NCBI RefSeq assembly: GCF_958295425.1
Contig: NC_081149.1
Coordinates: forward strand, 23,359,964-23,423,963
Origin: Solea solea
Taxonomy: Eukaryota; Chordata; Actinopteri; Pleuronectiformes; Soleidae
Direction: 5' to 3'
DNA: 64,000 nt
A program made the position numbers and the translations under genes. Below are positions 14,101 through 24,170 of the stretch, one piece after another (the first letter of the stretch is position 1; every line of letters starts with the position of its first letter). The notes under the pieces are model-generated. The model searched no databases. It was not told the DNA's origin and saw only the letters and a list, made by a program, of their open reading frames with translations.

Positions 14101-15278
14101 GTTTTCAAAGGGACATTTTCCAACGATTATTAAAATAGATGTGCATAGATGGAAATGTCAGTCAGTCAGTCAGTCATCATCTACCGCTTTATCCTCTGCC
14201 AGAGGGCCGCGGGGGGTGCTGTGCCAATCTCAGCTACATCGGGCGATAGGCGGGGTACACCCTGGACAGTTCGCCAGTCCATCGCAGGGCCACACACAGA
14301 TAGAGACAAACAACCATTCACTCTCACACTCACTCCCTATGGTCAATTTAGAGTGTTCAATTTACCTACCCCCACATTGCATGTTTTTGGACTGTGGGAG
14401 GAAGCCGGAGAACCCGGAGAGAACCCACGCACACACGGGGAGAACATGCAAACTCCATGCAGAAAGGCCCTTGTTCCAACCGGGGCTCGAACCCGGGTTA
14501 GATGTAAATGTATAAATGAATATTGCTTATCTATTTTCTGAGTATGGGGTAAATTGCTCTAATCTCTCCCACTGATGGTAGACTATTGTAATTGTCATTA
14601 CCAAGAAAATACATGAATATTACACTGGAAATACCATTGTATTAGTGTAATATCTCCTCATTATCACACAATCATTACCATTGTTATTACCAAGCTTAAA
14701 CCTGGACATTATGAAGAAGACGGTATTACCATAATAACCTCCCATCAATGATTGCCATACGATCAGCACATCGTTGCCAAGATGTAATGTAATGCTGTTA
14801 CCTTGTTTCTGTCTTCCAGGTGGTTTGATAAATCATTCTCCATTGTGATCTACAAGAACGGGAAGAATGGACTGAACGCAGAGCACTCGTGGGCTGATGC
14901 ACCCACTGTTGCTCACCTTTGGGAGGTGGGTTTGTCTCTGTTTGTCTTAATAGGTTAAAAAACAAAACGGAAACGGCACAGACAATTAAGACACTAGTGC
15001 CATCACCACAGCTCCAAAACCACATAGAGCCACCACTGTTTCTGTTGTTGCATAAAGTAACGGCTTGTGATACAGCTGGACAGTGTGGTAGCAGCACATG
15101 GGCAAGCTTCAATGAAATGGATGGAAAACCAGAAAGGAGTTGATTGAAGATTTTGATTGATTATATCACATTTAGTAAATACTGACAAATGGTTGCTTTG
15201 TTTTTTTATGTCTGATGTAAAGAACACAGACAGCAGTTTTCTGAGCAGTTGAAAGAAGGGTTGAATATTTTTTTTTCT

Positions 15279-15331
<53 letters not shown>

Positions 15332-18300
15332 ATATTGTGGGTGAAAGTCGTGACGGAAAGTTTACCAGTTAAGTCGTGGGGTTGATTTTCCAGCCACTTT
15401 GTGAACTGTGAGTGAGTGGTTAATGAAACACTACTTTTTAGAGATACATTGTCACATCTACCGGGGTGGTGGGAGGGGAAAGTTTCCAGAATAACCCCCA
15501 ATCTAGTGAAAAGTAGCTCCTTCATATGTTCTGTATTTTCTTCCAAGTCGTCCATAGACGACACACGCACATGTAGAAGTACCATAAAACCTGTGCAAAA
15601 GGGGAAAACACGATACAATAATACAACAACACAATCACTGTTTAAAATGAATGGTTTGTGTAATTGTTAGGCTACACCCACAGTAATGTTTCAATCTTCA
15701 ATTTTTATTTTTTTTTATTTATGAAAAATAGGAATGTTGTTGGACTGGCAACCTGTCCAGGGTGTGACCCCGCCTTTTGATGGATGTTGTTGTGTATTTG
15801 GATGTAAATGTGAGAATGTTTTTTTTTTCCTCCTCTTCAGTTCACGCTGGCCACAGATGCCTTCCAGCTTGGTTACACTGAGGATGGACACTGTAAAGGC
15901 GAGGTGGACCGGTCACTACCCCACCCTCAGAGGCTTCTCTGGGACATCTCCTCTGAGGTACTTGCATTCTGAAAAGATTGTGTACATGTGTCTCTGTTGA
16001 AATGTGAGGCTGTTACCACCTACATGGTTGTGGGACATACCATGTTTTTATGATTGGGCTTTCATTCTGTCACTTGTACCTGGCTGTACAGACAGGTACA
16101 CGTCCCAAACCTACAGTATGTAGGGTCTCCATGTGACTGTGATCCCCTTGTTTATGTAACGTGAGTGTCATTGTATGTTACTGTGAAAATGCCTGATCGT
16201 TCTTTAGGCCTCTGTCATATTGTAGCATGAAAAGCATAATTGTTACTATCACATTAATGGTGACTCTGTCCAGTAAGTCAGGACAGTAGCGTGTGACAGT
16301 GACATGTGCCCTCAAGCTTAGGGAACAAGTGGACCGTTCACACAGAAGCCATTCTGATGGGTCACAGTAATTAATCACAAGCGTCTTTTGCGTGAGTGCT
16401 GTTGTCAAAATGGCTGCTGTGCTATGAGCCCATTGGAACTCAGCCATTGTTAAAAATGTCATTATTTATTTCCCGCGGTGACCAGTAGACATGTCTCTTT
16501 TTGATGAGTTAAAAATGTGATTTACTGCTAATGTATCATTTAGTTGTCAGCAAGTGAGCAAGTAAGTTATTCATAAACTATTAAACAGAAACACAATAAC
16601 AAGATGAATCGGGGAAAAACGCTTTACATTTTTCAATCTCTGCATGTTAAAGTCAGTGTTAAGACTAACCTTGGTGATAAGCTTCATGAATATCATAGTC
16701 TTGTTGGGGCACAGGTGGTAAAGAGGGTAGATCCATATAAATAACATCACTGTCATCGTCATGCATGCATTCACAACATTTCTTTCACTTTTGGGACCTA
16801 CACTAATGAACTGTGTGTCTCTTTTCTCCCCGCCTCACTGTCTGCTTCCTTTAGCAGAGAGCCAAATATTTATAATCCTTATCAACTTCCACAAGCTGTG
16901 TTCATACAAAAGAATTTCACTTTCTTTTTCATTTAGTGGAAGTTTTTGTTTCTTTAAAGAGGCCATCGCCTTGAAGTGCCAATAAACGCTGCGTTTGGGT
17001 GTATATCTGCACCATTACCTCGTCGATGAAGCCCTAAAAGTCCATAACAATCAGTTCAGCCACTGCTGAGAGCGCAGGGTTTTACTGTTCTCCTGAAGGC
17101 ACTTCCGTTGACTAATAACGTCACTGGCGAATCTCACCACTCCTGTAAACAGCAGCGCCTCCTAGATTCCGAGCACATCCGGTGACGTACTTTCAACCGT
17201 AGAAGAATAACTACTCTCGCTGTAGCTGCTGAGCGTATCGGTCGAGACTGTGTCAGACGGAGTCTGTGCTCCGGTCATGGAGGAAGTACTGAACAAATAG
17301 TTGTAATGATTTGATTCAGTTACACTGTAAACAACTGCTTTACAAGTCACTTGTTTGTGTGTGTGTGTGTCAGATGTAAAACGAAAGTCACCACAGTTTC
17401 ACGCAGCTGTGCAGTGATTACTCCGCCCACGGTGAGTAGGTACTTTTTTTGTAGTGGAGATGCAACCCGAGCCGTGCTGAGGCGAGGCGAGCCCGGACCA
17501 TAGTGGAAAAGGGCCATAATACTCGCTTCTGTGTAGTATTTATTTAGTTTCCACTAACAATTAACTGTGCAATTTCCTTTTTATTTAGGGTTTCACCTTC
17601 CATGATTTATCCATTTCTTTGTTTCATACTTGTTTTATACTCATATTTAAGAGCTGCTAGACAATGTGAATTTCCCCCATGGGGGATCAATACAGTATTT
17701 TTCTATCTAGTATGTAAGTAAGAGGGCAGCACAGACATTGGACTCGAATCAAAGACGAGCTGAAACACGGACTCGTCTGGTCTTAGGACGTGTCCACTGT
17801 CTTTCAGACTATCTCAGATGAGTTCAGGCTCAGAGAATTCAGTGAATTCAATTTCTTTGTGCTCTCTCCCTTTTTAAATGAAGGTTGAGGTCATCCAAGT
17901 TACAGATTGTAGTTTAATAATTGTTTTTCCCTGATCCCTTGTATACAAGTACATGAAAAGAGAAAGGAAAAGCCTAGAGTCAGTAGGACAATATGTGGAC
18001 CACTTTCTGTTTCGTAAAGAAATCTCATCTCATTTCCATTAGACTATCACATGAATTGTAACTATATCACTATCTTTGCTCTTTTGATTCTATAGTGCTG
18101 CTTGATTTCCTGTAAACAATTTAACAAAATTTACATTTAAGCATTTAACAGACGCATTTATCCAAAGCGACTTAAAAGAGAGGAATAAGCTACATAGAAG
18201 AAGTCTTAGAAGGAACTCCACTCAGTAGGAACAGTGGACTGATGGAGGGTGAGAGTGCCGAGGTGGATGCAAGTGCAGAAGGAGATCGTGCAGGGGAGGG

Positions 18301-21270
18301 GCTAGGGTGTAGGGTAAGTACGCTACTGTTCTGGTAGCGCTTGTTAGGTCATTCCACCAGCGTGGCTAAATCCACTTGAACCTTAAATCTGGAGCCACTT
18401 TGTTTTGACGTCTGTTTTCATCACTCAGAGTCATCATAATGACTTGCAAAAGTAACCACAGGAAATGGCTCCAAACTGAGATAACCTGTGCTTGGCAGGA
18501 TGTTGTTATCAAGCGTCTTGTGGTCTTCTAAAGGAAATGATGAAACCCCCGAGGTTGAGTATAGAAAGAAGGTTTGCTCTGAGTTTTCAGCTGCTTTTAT
18601 TCATCAGAGCTACTGACTGATGATTGTTGTTGTTTCAGGCATTCTGTGCAGTTATGGGTTTGCATTCTATAATGTTTGAGAGGTAGAAACAAATGAACCA
18701 GAGGCAGAATAATTTCCCCACACAAAAACAATTCCCCCCCAGGGATTAATAAGGAATTCTGATAACAAATCTATTGACAGGTTTGACTGATTTCAGTTTC
18801 GATCTGAGCGACTGCGAAACCATTTTCTTGTTATCATATTTCCTGTCTCCACTTACGTTGCCACCTTCCCCTTTTTCTGATTCTAAATATACCACACAGT
18901 GAAACAGTCATTACTTTTTTATGTTGTGAAAGTTGATTTAAAGGCTCCGTTCCCTCTGCAGTGGCCAAACACTGCTTTGTTTCTTCAAAGATAATGACTT
19001 ATTGAACATTAGCTTTGGAGAGCAAACATATTTCCCTAATTAATTCATTCATGGCTCCTTCAAATTGTAAATTTTGTTCAAGGTTTGAAGTGTGTTTGCT
19101 CTTTTTTCTTATTTTTTTTCTCTGACAGGTTCAGACGCAGGCGGAAAGTTCCCTGGCTGTTGCCCGCACACTGGCAGACGATGTGGACTGCCATGTGTTT
19201 CCCTTTAGAGAGTTTGGCAAAGGACGGATCAAGAAGCTCCGCGTCAGTCCGGATGCCTTTATACAGATCAGCTTACAACTGGCTTACTTCAGGGTAACAC
19301 AACGTTCCCTGTGCCTCTCAATCTTTCTTTGTTTTTCTTTCTCACACACACAAAATGTATTTTTTGGGAGATTTTGCTTTTGCACAAACAAAGTAGAACT
19401 TTGGAGCTTTAAAGTAACTATAATCTTCATTCCTGACTCCAAAACTACGACTACTCTTCAACTCTTTCATCCTTTTAAAACTTCATTTCTCTTCCTTCCC
19501 CCAGGATCGCGGTGGCTTCTGTCTGACCTACGAGGCTTCCATGACACGCCTGTTCAGGGAGGGCAGGACAGAGACTGTGCGATCCTGCTCCAATGAAAGC
19601 TCCGCCTTTGTCAAAGCCCTGGATGGCGGCGAGGTACTAAATAGTGTCGTCTGTTTCAAGTCAGACGTTTGCTCACAAAAAACTCTAAACTGCTGATGAC
19701 CCCAGTGTCAAGTGTTGTAGACCCTGTAGCTAAAAGCTAGATGGATAACAAATGAATAAGTGATCTTAGTTAAGGGATTGAATAAAAAGTGTAAGTTGTG
19801 ATTTGTTTTGATAGGCTGAGGAACAATGCAGACATCTCTTCCAACTGGCTTCAGAGAAGCACCAGAACCTTTATCGGATGGCTATGACTGGAGCTGGAAT
19901 TGACAGACACCTCTTCTGCCTGTATGTGGTTTCCAAATACCTGGGGGTGGAGTCACCATTCCTGAAAGAGGTAAGCTGTCAGTCACTTGTCCAGGTCGCG
20001 TCATACGTGTTTCAGATATACCATCACCTGTCAGTTTGAGCTTTACTGATCCATGTCCAGGTCATGGTTTAAACATGAACCCAGACAGAAGAGGTGGATG
20101 AGCGAAGCTATTCTTTGGTACAGAGGTGCTGTATCGGAATCAAGTGTTTCAGTTTTTCATGCATTTTCAAATTAGTGCAAAACACAAACTTGTGAAGCTT
20201 TGTCACGGTCATTAAATTTAATATGACTATGGGATGAAATTAGGGCTGCCACAAATGATTATTTTGATAAGTGACTAGTCACCGGTTATTTTTGTGTTTA
20301 GTCGACTAATCGGATCATATGTAAATTGCAGCATGCAGCTGCACTTATATATAACCATCATTAGATTCCAGCTTGACGTGTTTAAGGTATGTGCTAACTA
20401 AAAATAAAGACAAGTAAGATGATAGTTTATTCGACTTTTAATGAACTTTGCAGCCTGTAGCAGCATTTCTGACATTTTTTAATGTGATAAATAAAATAAA
20501 ATGAAGGCACAACTCTGGCCTTTAACATTTTTAGCTGTAAATGTTTAGTGCTTTGTAAAATGGAACCAAAAACTATGCACTATGAATTTATATTATAAAA
20601 AATTAGCGTTATCACACTTCCTATTCAAACATAACTACTGCGCAAGTACGTCAAGGACAGAAAGGCAGACAAGACAGCGGGTGGTGCAGCAGCAGATTTG
20701 AACAAAGATTCGCAAAAATAAACGATTGCGTTGATTATTTAATTTGATAGTCGACGTAATCGTGACTAATCGTGGCAGCTCTAGATGAAATAAACTTTTG
20801 ACCTGATGGTGGACTTGATGAAAGGTCCGGGTGTCGTCATTGGTAATATATGATGTTCTCAGCACATAAGGACCATAGTGGACCTCCGTCTGTTCACTGT
20901 GAATTTACCTTAACTGTACATTAATGAAGGGAAATGCATTTTTTTTTTTTTCTTCAAAAACCTGACCGCTGCACCACCAGAGAACGGTTGTGTGATGAGG
21001 TGATTTATCACAGTTTATGTTGAAGGTTTCTTGCAGGATACTCATTTCTCCCCCCCCCCCATGCTTCAGGTTCTGTCGGAGCCTTGGCGTCTCTCCACCA
21101 GTCAGACTCCAGTGCAGCAGATGGAGCTGTTTGACATCAAGAATCACCCTGACTTCATATCACTGGGTGGAGGATTTGGACCTGTGAGCAGCTCATCATT
21201 TTACTGTAGTCGTATCTGCATATTTAACATATTTGGCAGACTGAATGGTAGTGAACACAGACTGTGTCTC

Positions 21271-21304
<34 letters not shown>

Positions 21305-22188
21305 TCATGCCAGGTTGCTGATGATGGATATGGAGTTTCATACATTATCGTGGGCGAGGAGTTGATCAACTTCCACGTGTCATCCAAACACTCCTGCAGT
21401 GAGACTGTAAGTAAAATATAATAATAATAATAATAATAATACACCACATTTATATAGCGCTTTTCTCGACACTCAAAGACGCTGTAAAATCTACTTTATC
21501 TACCAAATCACACACACACAGGTTTGCACAGGACACTGCATTGATTTCCATATTTTTGGACAGGCTAAACAAAGCTTTATCCCAAACTTAAACCATAACC
21601 AGTTAATGCCTAACCCTAACCCAAACCACAATTTAAAATCTCAGCCCTAAACTTAGATTTAAACCAGATTTCTATACTGGTCCTGACAAGGTTGGCGTTT
21701 ATTCCAGAAAAGGTCCTAAAGTGATAACTAGTGCTGTCAGTTAAACACGTTATTAACGGTGTTAACGCAAACCCATTTTAACGGCGTCACATTTTTTATC
21801 ACGAGATTAACGTTCTTTTTGGCCGAGTAAACTTTGTCGTTTGGGCTTGCGAGCCGGCCAGAGAGTAGCAGTAAGCTCAGCACTAGTGATAACAAAACAA
21901 AATACTTGGGGTAAGGACTTTCCTGATACTGCAGCAGTATTTTACCCATTTCTGCTCTCTGCACTTCCTGTCCTCACTTCCTCTGTCTGTAAATGTGAAT
22001 GCTCTCCTCTTCACTTTTTCCCACTGTCTTAATTTGTTTCTTCGTAACAGGACTCCCACAGGTTTGGAGCTGCGATACGTCAAGCTCTCCAAGACATCAT
22101 GGTTGTCCTGACTGTTGACCCCAAGTCCTCCTCGTCCTCCTCGTCCTCCAAAGGCAGCGTGAAGCCACAGGCCAAGAAGCTCCTCTGA
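1234..22188 (+). CDS. cpt1: Carnitine O-palmitoyltransferase 1 (CPT1), complete, 18 coding exons
   Basis: CPT1 sits in the mitochondrial outer membrane and makes acylcarnitine from long-chain acyl-CoA, the malonyl-CoA-controlled step of fatty-acid oxidation. Coding exons: 1234-1374, 1781-1920, 3819-3996, 4445-4546, 7955-8092, 8935-9012, 9675-9782, 11052-11139, 11343-11538, 13293-13481, 14820-14925, 15841-15957, 19129-19293, 19505-19633, 19815-19970, 21070-21183, 21314-21406, 22051-22188. All junctions are GT-AG and keep frame; the product is 791 residues. It starts [12 protein letters not shown], keeping Glu3 and His5 linked to malonyl-CoA sensitivity. Membrane segments lie near 54-75 and 105-124. 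The catalytic His is 475 in [10 protein letters not shown], followed by TETVRSC. Met595 in EASMTR aligns with the residue (593 in rat CPT1A) tied to inhibitor sensitivity. The tail is longer than CPT1A, with eight serines and a basic end. Gene neighbours suggest the CPT1C-type locus; the paralogue name (cpt1a, b or c type) is not settled. Confidence 0.96.
3224..3763. mobile_element. Non-autonomous DNA transposon with 17-bp inverted ends (540 bp)
   Basis: The ends are TAGGGATGTCACGATTA at 3224 and its exact reverse complement ending at 3763. The interior is AT-rich and non-coding. Ends beginning TAGGG and this size suit hAT-type MITEs of fish, but I could not find a clean 8-bp target duplication. 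It lies in the cpt1 intron before the exon at 3819, only about 55 bases from the acceptor. Confidence 0.75.
5941..6535. repeat. Long inverted repeat inside the TTAA element
   Basis: The segment 5941-6000 is the near-perfect reverse complement of about 6475-6533, and pairing continues inward to about 6070 and 6405. Between the arms the GC-rich unit ending ctgaataaactgtatgttg occurs at about 5829, 6080 and 6199 and in reverse near 6360-6390. The whole could form a large hairpin. Confidence 0.8.
6626..6871 (-). pseudogene. Decayed THAP zinc-finger remnant of a transposase
   Basis: On the minus strand one frame shows [10 protein letters not shown] followed about 30 residues later by [10 protein letters not shown]. 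This is the C-x2-4-C ... C-x2-H layout of THAP domains. A stretch with [16 protein letters not shown] appears between these marks in another frame (6579-6857), so frameshifts have broken the domain. A second, inverted scrap encoding CSHHFTSDC lies on the plus strand near 5895-5930. No DDE-type catalytic domain remains. It is interpreted as the end of a Kolobok- or P-type transposase captured in the non-autonomous element. Confidence 0.6.
7326..7700. mobile_element. hAT-type MITE (375 bp) with 8-bp target duplication
   Basis: Ends are TAGAGCTGAAACGAT and GTTGCAGCTCTA. The exact 8-bp duplication TATGGTAG lies at 7318-7325 and 7701-7708. The subterminal parts are packed with AATCGATT-type palindromes. 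The short coding-looking frame inside (7445-7642) belongs to the repeat and recurs in the other copies. Confidence 0.92.
8663..8720. repeat. LINE 3'-tail-like fragment
   Basis: The stretch around gtgaatatccccagtgtggg ... tctttatttaatctaatct is the common fish repeat end (white-noise copies also at about 10255-10330 in opposite orientation and 17660-17700). It lies in a cpt1 intron. Confidence 0.5.
10245..10500. repeat. LINE 3'-end-derived dispersed repeat
   Basis: It begins with ataagataagatagtccttt and atttgtcccgcagtgggg, a pattern I know from many fish introns as a retrotransposon 3' end, followed by AT-rich sequence. No reading frame is preserved. Confidence 0.5.
10721..10763. repeat. (ATTTT)n pentanucleotide microsatellite
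   Basis: About eight uninterrupted ATTTT units in a cpt1 intron. Confidence 0.9.
12638..12987. mobile_element. hAT-type MITE (350 bp), same family as 7326-7700, opposite orientation
   Basis: The element runs from TGGAGCTGCAACTAACGATT to TTTCAGCTCTA and is flanked by the exact duplication AAGACAAT (12630-12637 and 12988-12995). The interior matches the reverse complement of the 7326-7700 copy with moderate divergence. Confidence 0.9.
14163..14507. repeat. Non-LTR retrotransposon 3'-derived repeat
   Basis: It contains the sequence families know from fish genomes around ttggactgtgggaggaagcc, ggggagaacatgcaaactcc and ggggctcgaaccc, without a usable frame. An inverted fragment of the same family lies at 33856-33985. 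Smaller pieces lie at about 11825-11890, 15735-15777 and 60860-60920. Confidence 0.65.
15279..15331. repeat. (CTG)n triplet repeat, about 17 units
   Basis: An uninterrupted CTG run lies in the cpt1 intron between exons at 14820-14925 and 15841-15957. Read antisense it gives a poly-serine frame, which is not a gene. Confidence 0.95.
16954..17515. mobile_element. Chimeric TTAA-type MITE copy joined to a second repeat
   Basis: From TTAAAGAGGCC at 16954 to about 17230 the sequence is a diverged copy of the element at 50671-51149 (shared aacgctgcgttt, ttcagccactgctgag, gcacatccgg, actactctcg). It then passes into the ctgtgctccggtcatggagg module also found at 6535 and 30915. It ends with gaggcgaggcgagc and tagtggaaaagggcc, the end type of the car-like repeat at 62371-62950. 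It lies in a cpt1 intron. Confidence 0.6.
18124..18365. repeat. Fish dispersed repeat with 'ccaaagcgactta' motif
   Basis: The start acagacgcatttatccaaag is a very common teleost interspersed motif. An inverted fragment with cgctttggataaaagcgtct lies at about 44226-44275. It is non-coding and lies within a cpt1 intron. Confidence 0.6.
20241..20783. mobile_element. hAT-type element (543 bp) with 8-bp target duplication
   Basis: Ends are TAGGGCTGCCAC and GTGGCAGCTCTA. The duplication GATGAAAT is exact (20233-20240 and 20784-20791). It has TCGAC/AATCG-rich subterminal regions. It lies in the cpt1 intron after the exon at 19815-19970. Confidence 0.9.
21275..21302. repeat. (GT)n microsatellite
   Basis: The GT run ends about a dozen bases before the acceptor of the penultimate cpt1 exon (21314), leaving almost no ordinary polypyrimidine tract. 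Confidence 0.9.
21728..21835. repeat. hAT-like remnant (tgctgtcagttaaac end)
   Basis: The run gtgctgtcagttaaacacg with ttaacggtgttaacgc and ttatcacgagattaacg is one end of a widespread fish DNA-transposon repeat. The other end was not found nearby. Confidence 0.45.
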
Positions 22189-22660
22189 ATACAGTAGGAC
22201 GCGTCTATTATCCTTTAGGAAACACAAGAGCCCGTTACGTAGAACCTCAGTTTTTAAAGTGGCATTTGCTGTAAGTGAATTGAATCATTTGAAGGGAGAG
22301 CTCAGTCGGCTTATGTTCCACATCCTTCATGTTGTGATCTCTGACTGATCTATTGTATCCTCTTCAAACACCTTATTCCATTTGCCTTTCTCCTTTTTCT
22401 TTTAAAAAAAACAATCTTTTCAGCATGAAGATATAAACTTGTTCCTCAGTTTGAATATGTGACAATACGAAGCGCTTACAGTCCCTTCTTTTTCTGAGAA
22501 TATGAGATCTGTCAGTGGTGATTTTTTTTCTTTGAAGAAAGAGGGAGTGAGAGTCGCCACTTAAGAAGGAAGTCTTTAGGGAAGAGACGCGTTTCCTCAG
22601 CATACGCAGTAACATTTAACACTTCTTAAATCTCAATAAAAGACAAGGGGAAATGGTGTT
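22189..22660 (+). other. cpt1 3' UTR with candidate poly(A) signal
   Basis: After the TGA at 22186-22188 the first good AATAAA is at 22635-22640. A second lies at 23146-23151 and another near 24868, so longer alternative 3' ends are possible. Nothing else coding is seen on this stretch. Confidence 0.5.
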
Positions 22661-23479
22661 TTAGTTTTTAAGTTGGTCGGCCTACGTGTGAAATGACGCC
22701 GTACAGCTGATCCCACGCACGCAGTCCACTACAATTTTATATGAATGTTTTCCGGGTCATAGAGTGCATGTTAGAGTTCAAGGTTAAAAATGGAAAATGT
22801 CATGATGAAGCAGAAAAGACGAAAGCTGAGGCCTCGGCGTGAAGAGTGGTGCAGACTGAGAGGATACGGTGGAGGGCCATCAAGACTCGCTTCATTTAAC
22901 ACCACTGAGTCTGTGCAGGCCAATGAAAGTGTCAAAGGTCATGACCACGTTTCTGAACATGAATTATAATGAGCATTATATTTTTTTATTTTTTTAAAGC
23001 TAGGGTTTTTAAGAGCTGTGTGTGTGTGTGCCTGAATTTAAGTATTGGTTCAGTGAAACAGTTTCAATGCAACATTTAAGTCAATGCAATTCCTAATGGA
23101 AACCTTGTAACAAAATACTGTTGAACTGTCTTCTCTCTTTGTGTTAATAAATAATCTAAAACATCTACAAACATTCAGAATGATTTCCTGATGATACATT
23201 TCCATTATATTTGCCTACTAATACGGCAACGTTGGACAGAGAGCCTTATTGGCCCTCCAGTGCATCTACTCTGACTTTAGATGTGTTTTTAGATAAATTG
23301 ATGCCTTAATATGAGCAACTTTAGACCTCAGTGGCTTCTGTTTGTCTCTGTGCCTGATTTCTGAACTGTTGGATGCCAGAGTAGCCGCTCACTCCCATCA
23401 CAGAGGCACATCTCTCCCTCTCTCCCTCTCCATTTGTTAGTATTTGTGTTTAAATGTCCTTCAGGTGGAAGGCCCCCAG

Positions 23480-23680
23480 TTTTTTTCATGAATAAAACAA
23501 GATTTCTGATTGTTTAAGCTTCTTAAATGTGAATATTTTGTTAATTTCTTTGCTCTGGATAGATAACAAATCATTAAAAGTTAATCATTTTGGTTTGTGA
23601 ACAAAACAAGAATTCTATGGACCAAATGATTCATCGAGAAAATAATCGACAGATTAAACTAATCCTTAGTTGCAGCTCTA
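23480..23680. mobile_element. 5'-truncated copy of the hAT-type MITE
   Basis: It matches the right part of the 7326-7700 element (tttctttgctctggata, attttggtttgtg, gttgcagctcta) and ends in the same TIR. The left end is missing and no target duplication is visible. Confidence 0.75.
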
Positions 23681-23914
23681 GAATTAACCCACTGTATATT
23701 ACTTCATAAAGTATTCTTTTTATAGCAGTGCAGCTGCTGTATAAACACACCATGTCATACACTCTCAACATGAGTGCCGACAGGCCAGTAAAGTGCACAC
23801 ACACACACTGTTGTAACTCAAACCTTCTGAGGTCTGGCATTGTCCTGCTCAAACAGACTAATGGCCTCGCCTCGCCTCCCCTCGCCTCCCCTCGCCTCCC
23901 CTCGCCTGGGCACG

Positions 23915-24170
23915 GTTAAGTTGCATTTCCACGAGCATAGTACATGGTACCAGGTACGTACCTGCTCTGGCGAGGTTCCAAGCGAGCTGAGGCGATACTA
24001 TGCGTGACCGTGCCGTCGCAGGAAGAGCCATGAGCAAAAGTCTGACTCAAGAATCAAGCCGATCAGTAGATCAGTTAAAAAGACTTTACAATCCTAAAAA
24101 CGTGGGTTAATCTCCAACAATTACCAGGAAAATGACTAAAATCTCACTATTTAACAGAGGAGTCTGGAAA
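23915..24170. repeat. Dispersed repeat with ggttccaagcgagctgag core
   Basis: Blocks gtacctgctctggcgaggttcc, gtgccgtcgcaggaagag and ctccaacaattaccagg recur at 37690-38080 and 62371-62950, and part of them at 30742-31010. It is non-coding. Confidence 0.7.

Noticed and set aside
14096..14541. 139- and 130-residue plus-strand frames
   Set aside because: They lie in a retrotransposon-derived repeat found in several fragments in the window.
15172..15618. 148-residue minus-strand frame with a poly-serine run
   Set aside because: It is the antisense reading of the CTG repeat in a cpt1 intron; there is no splice or protein support.
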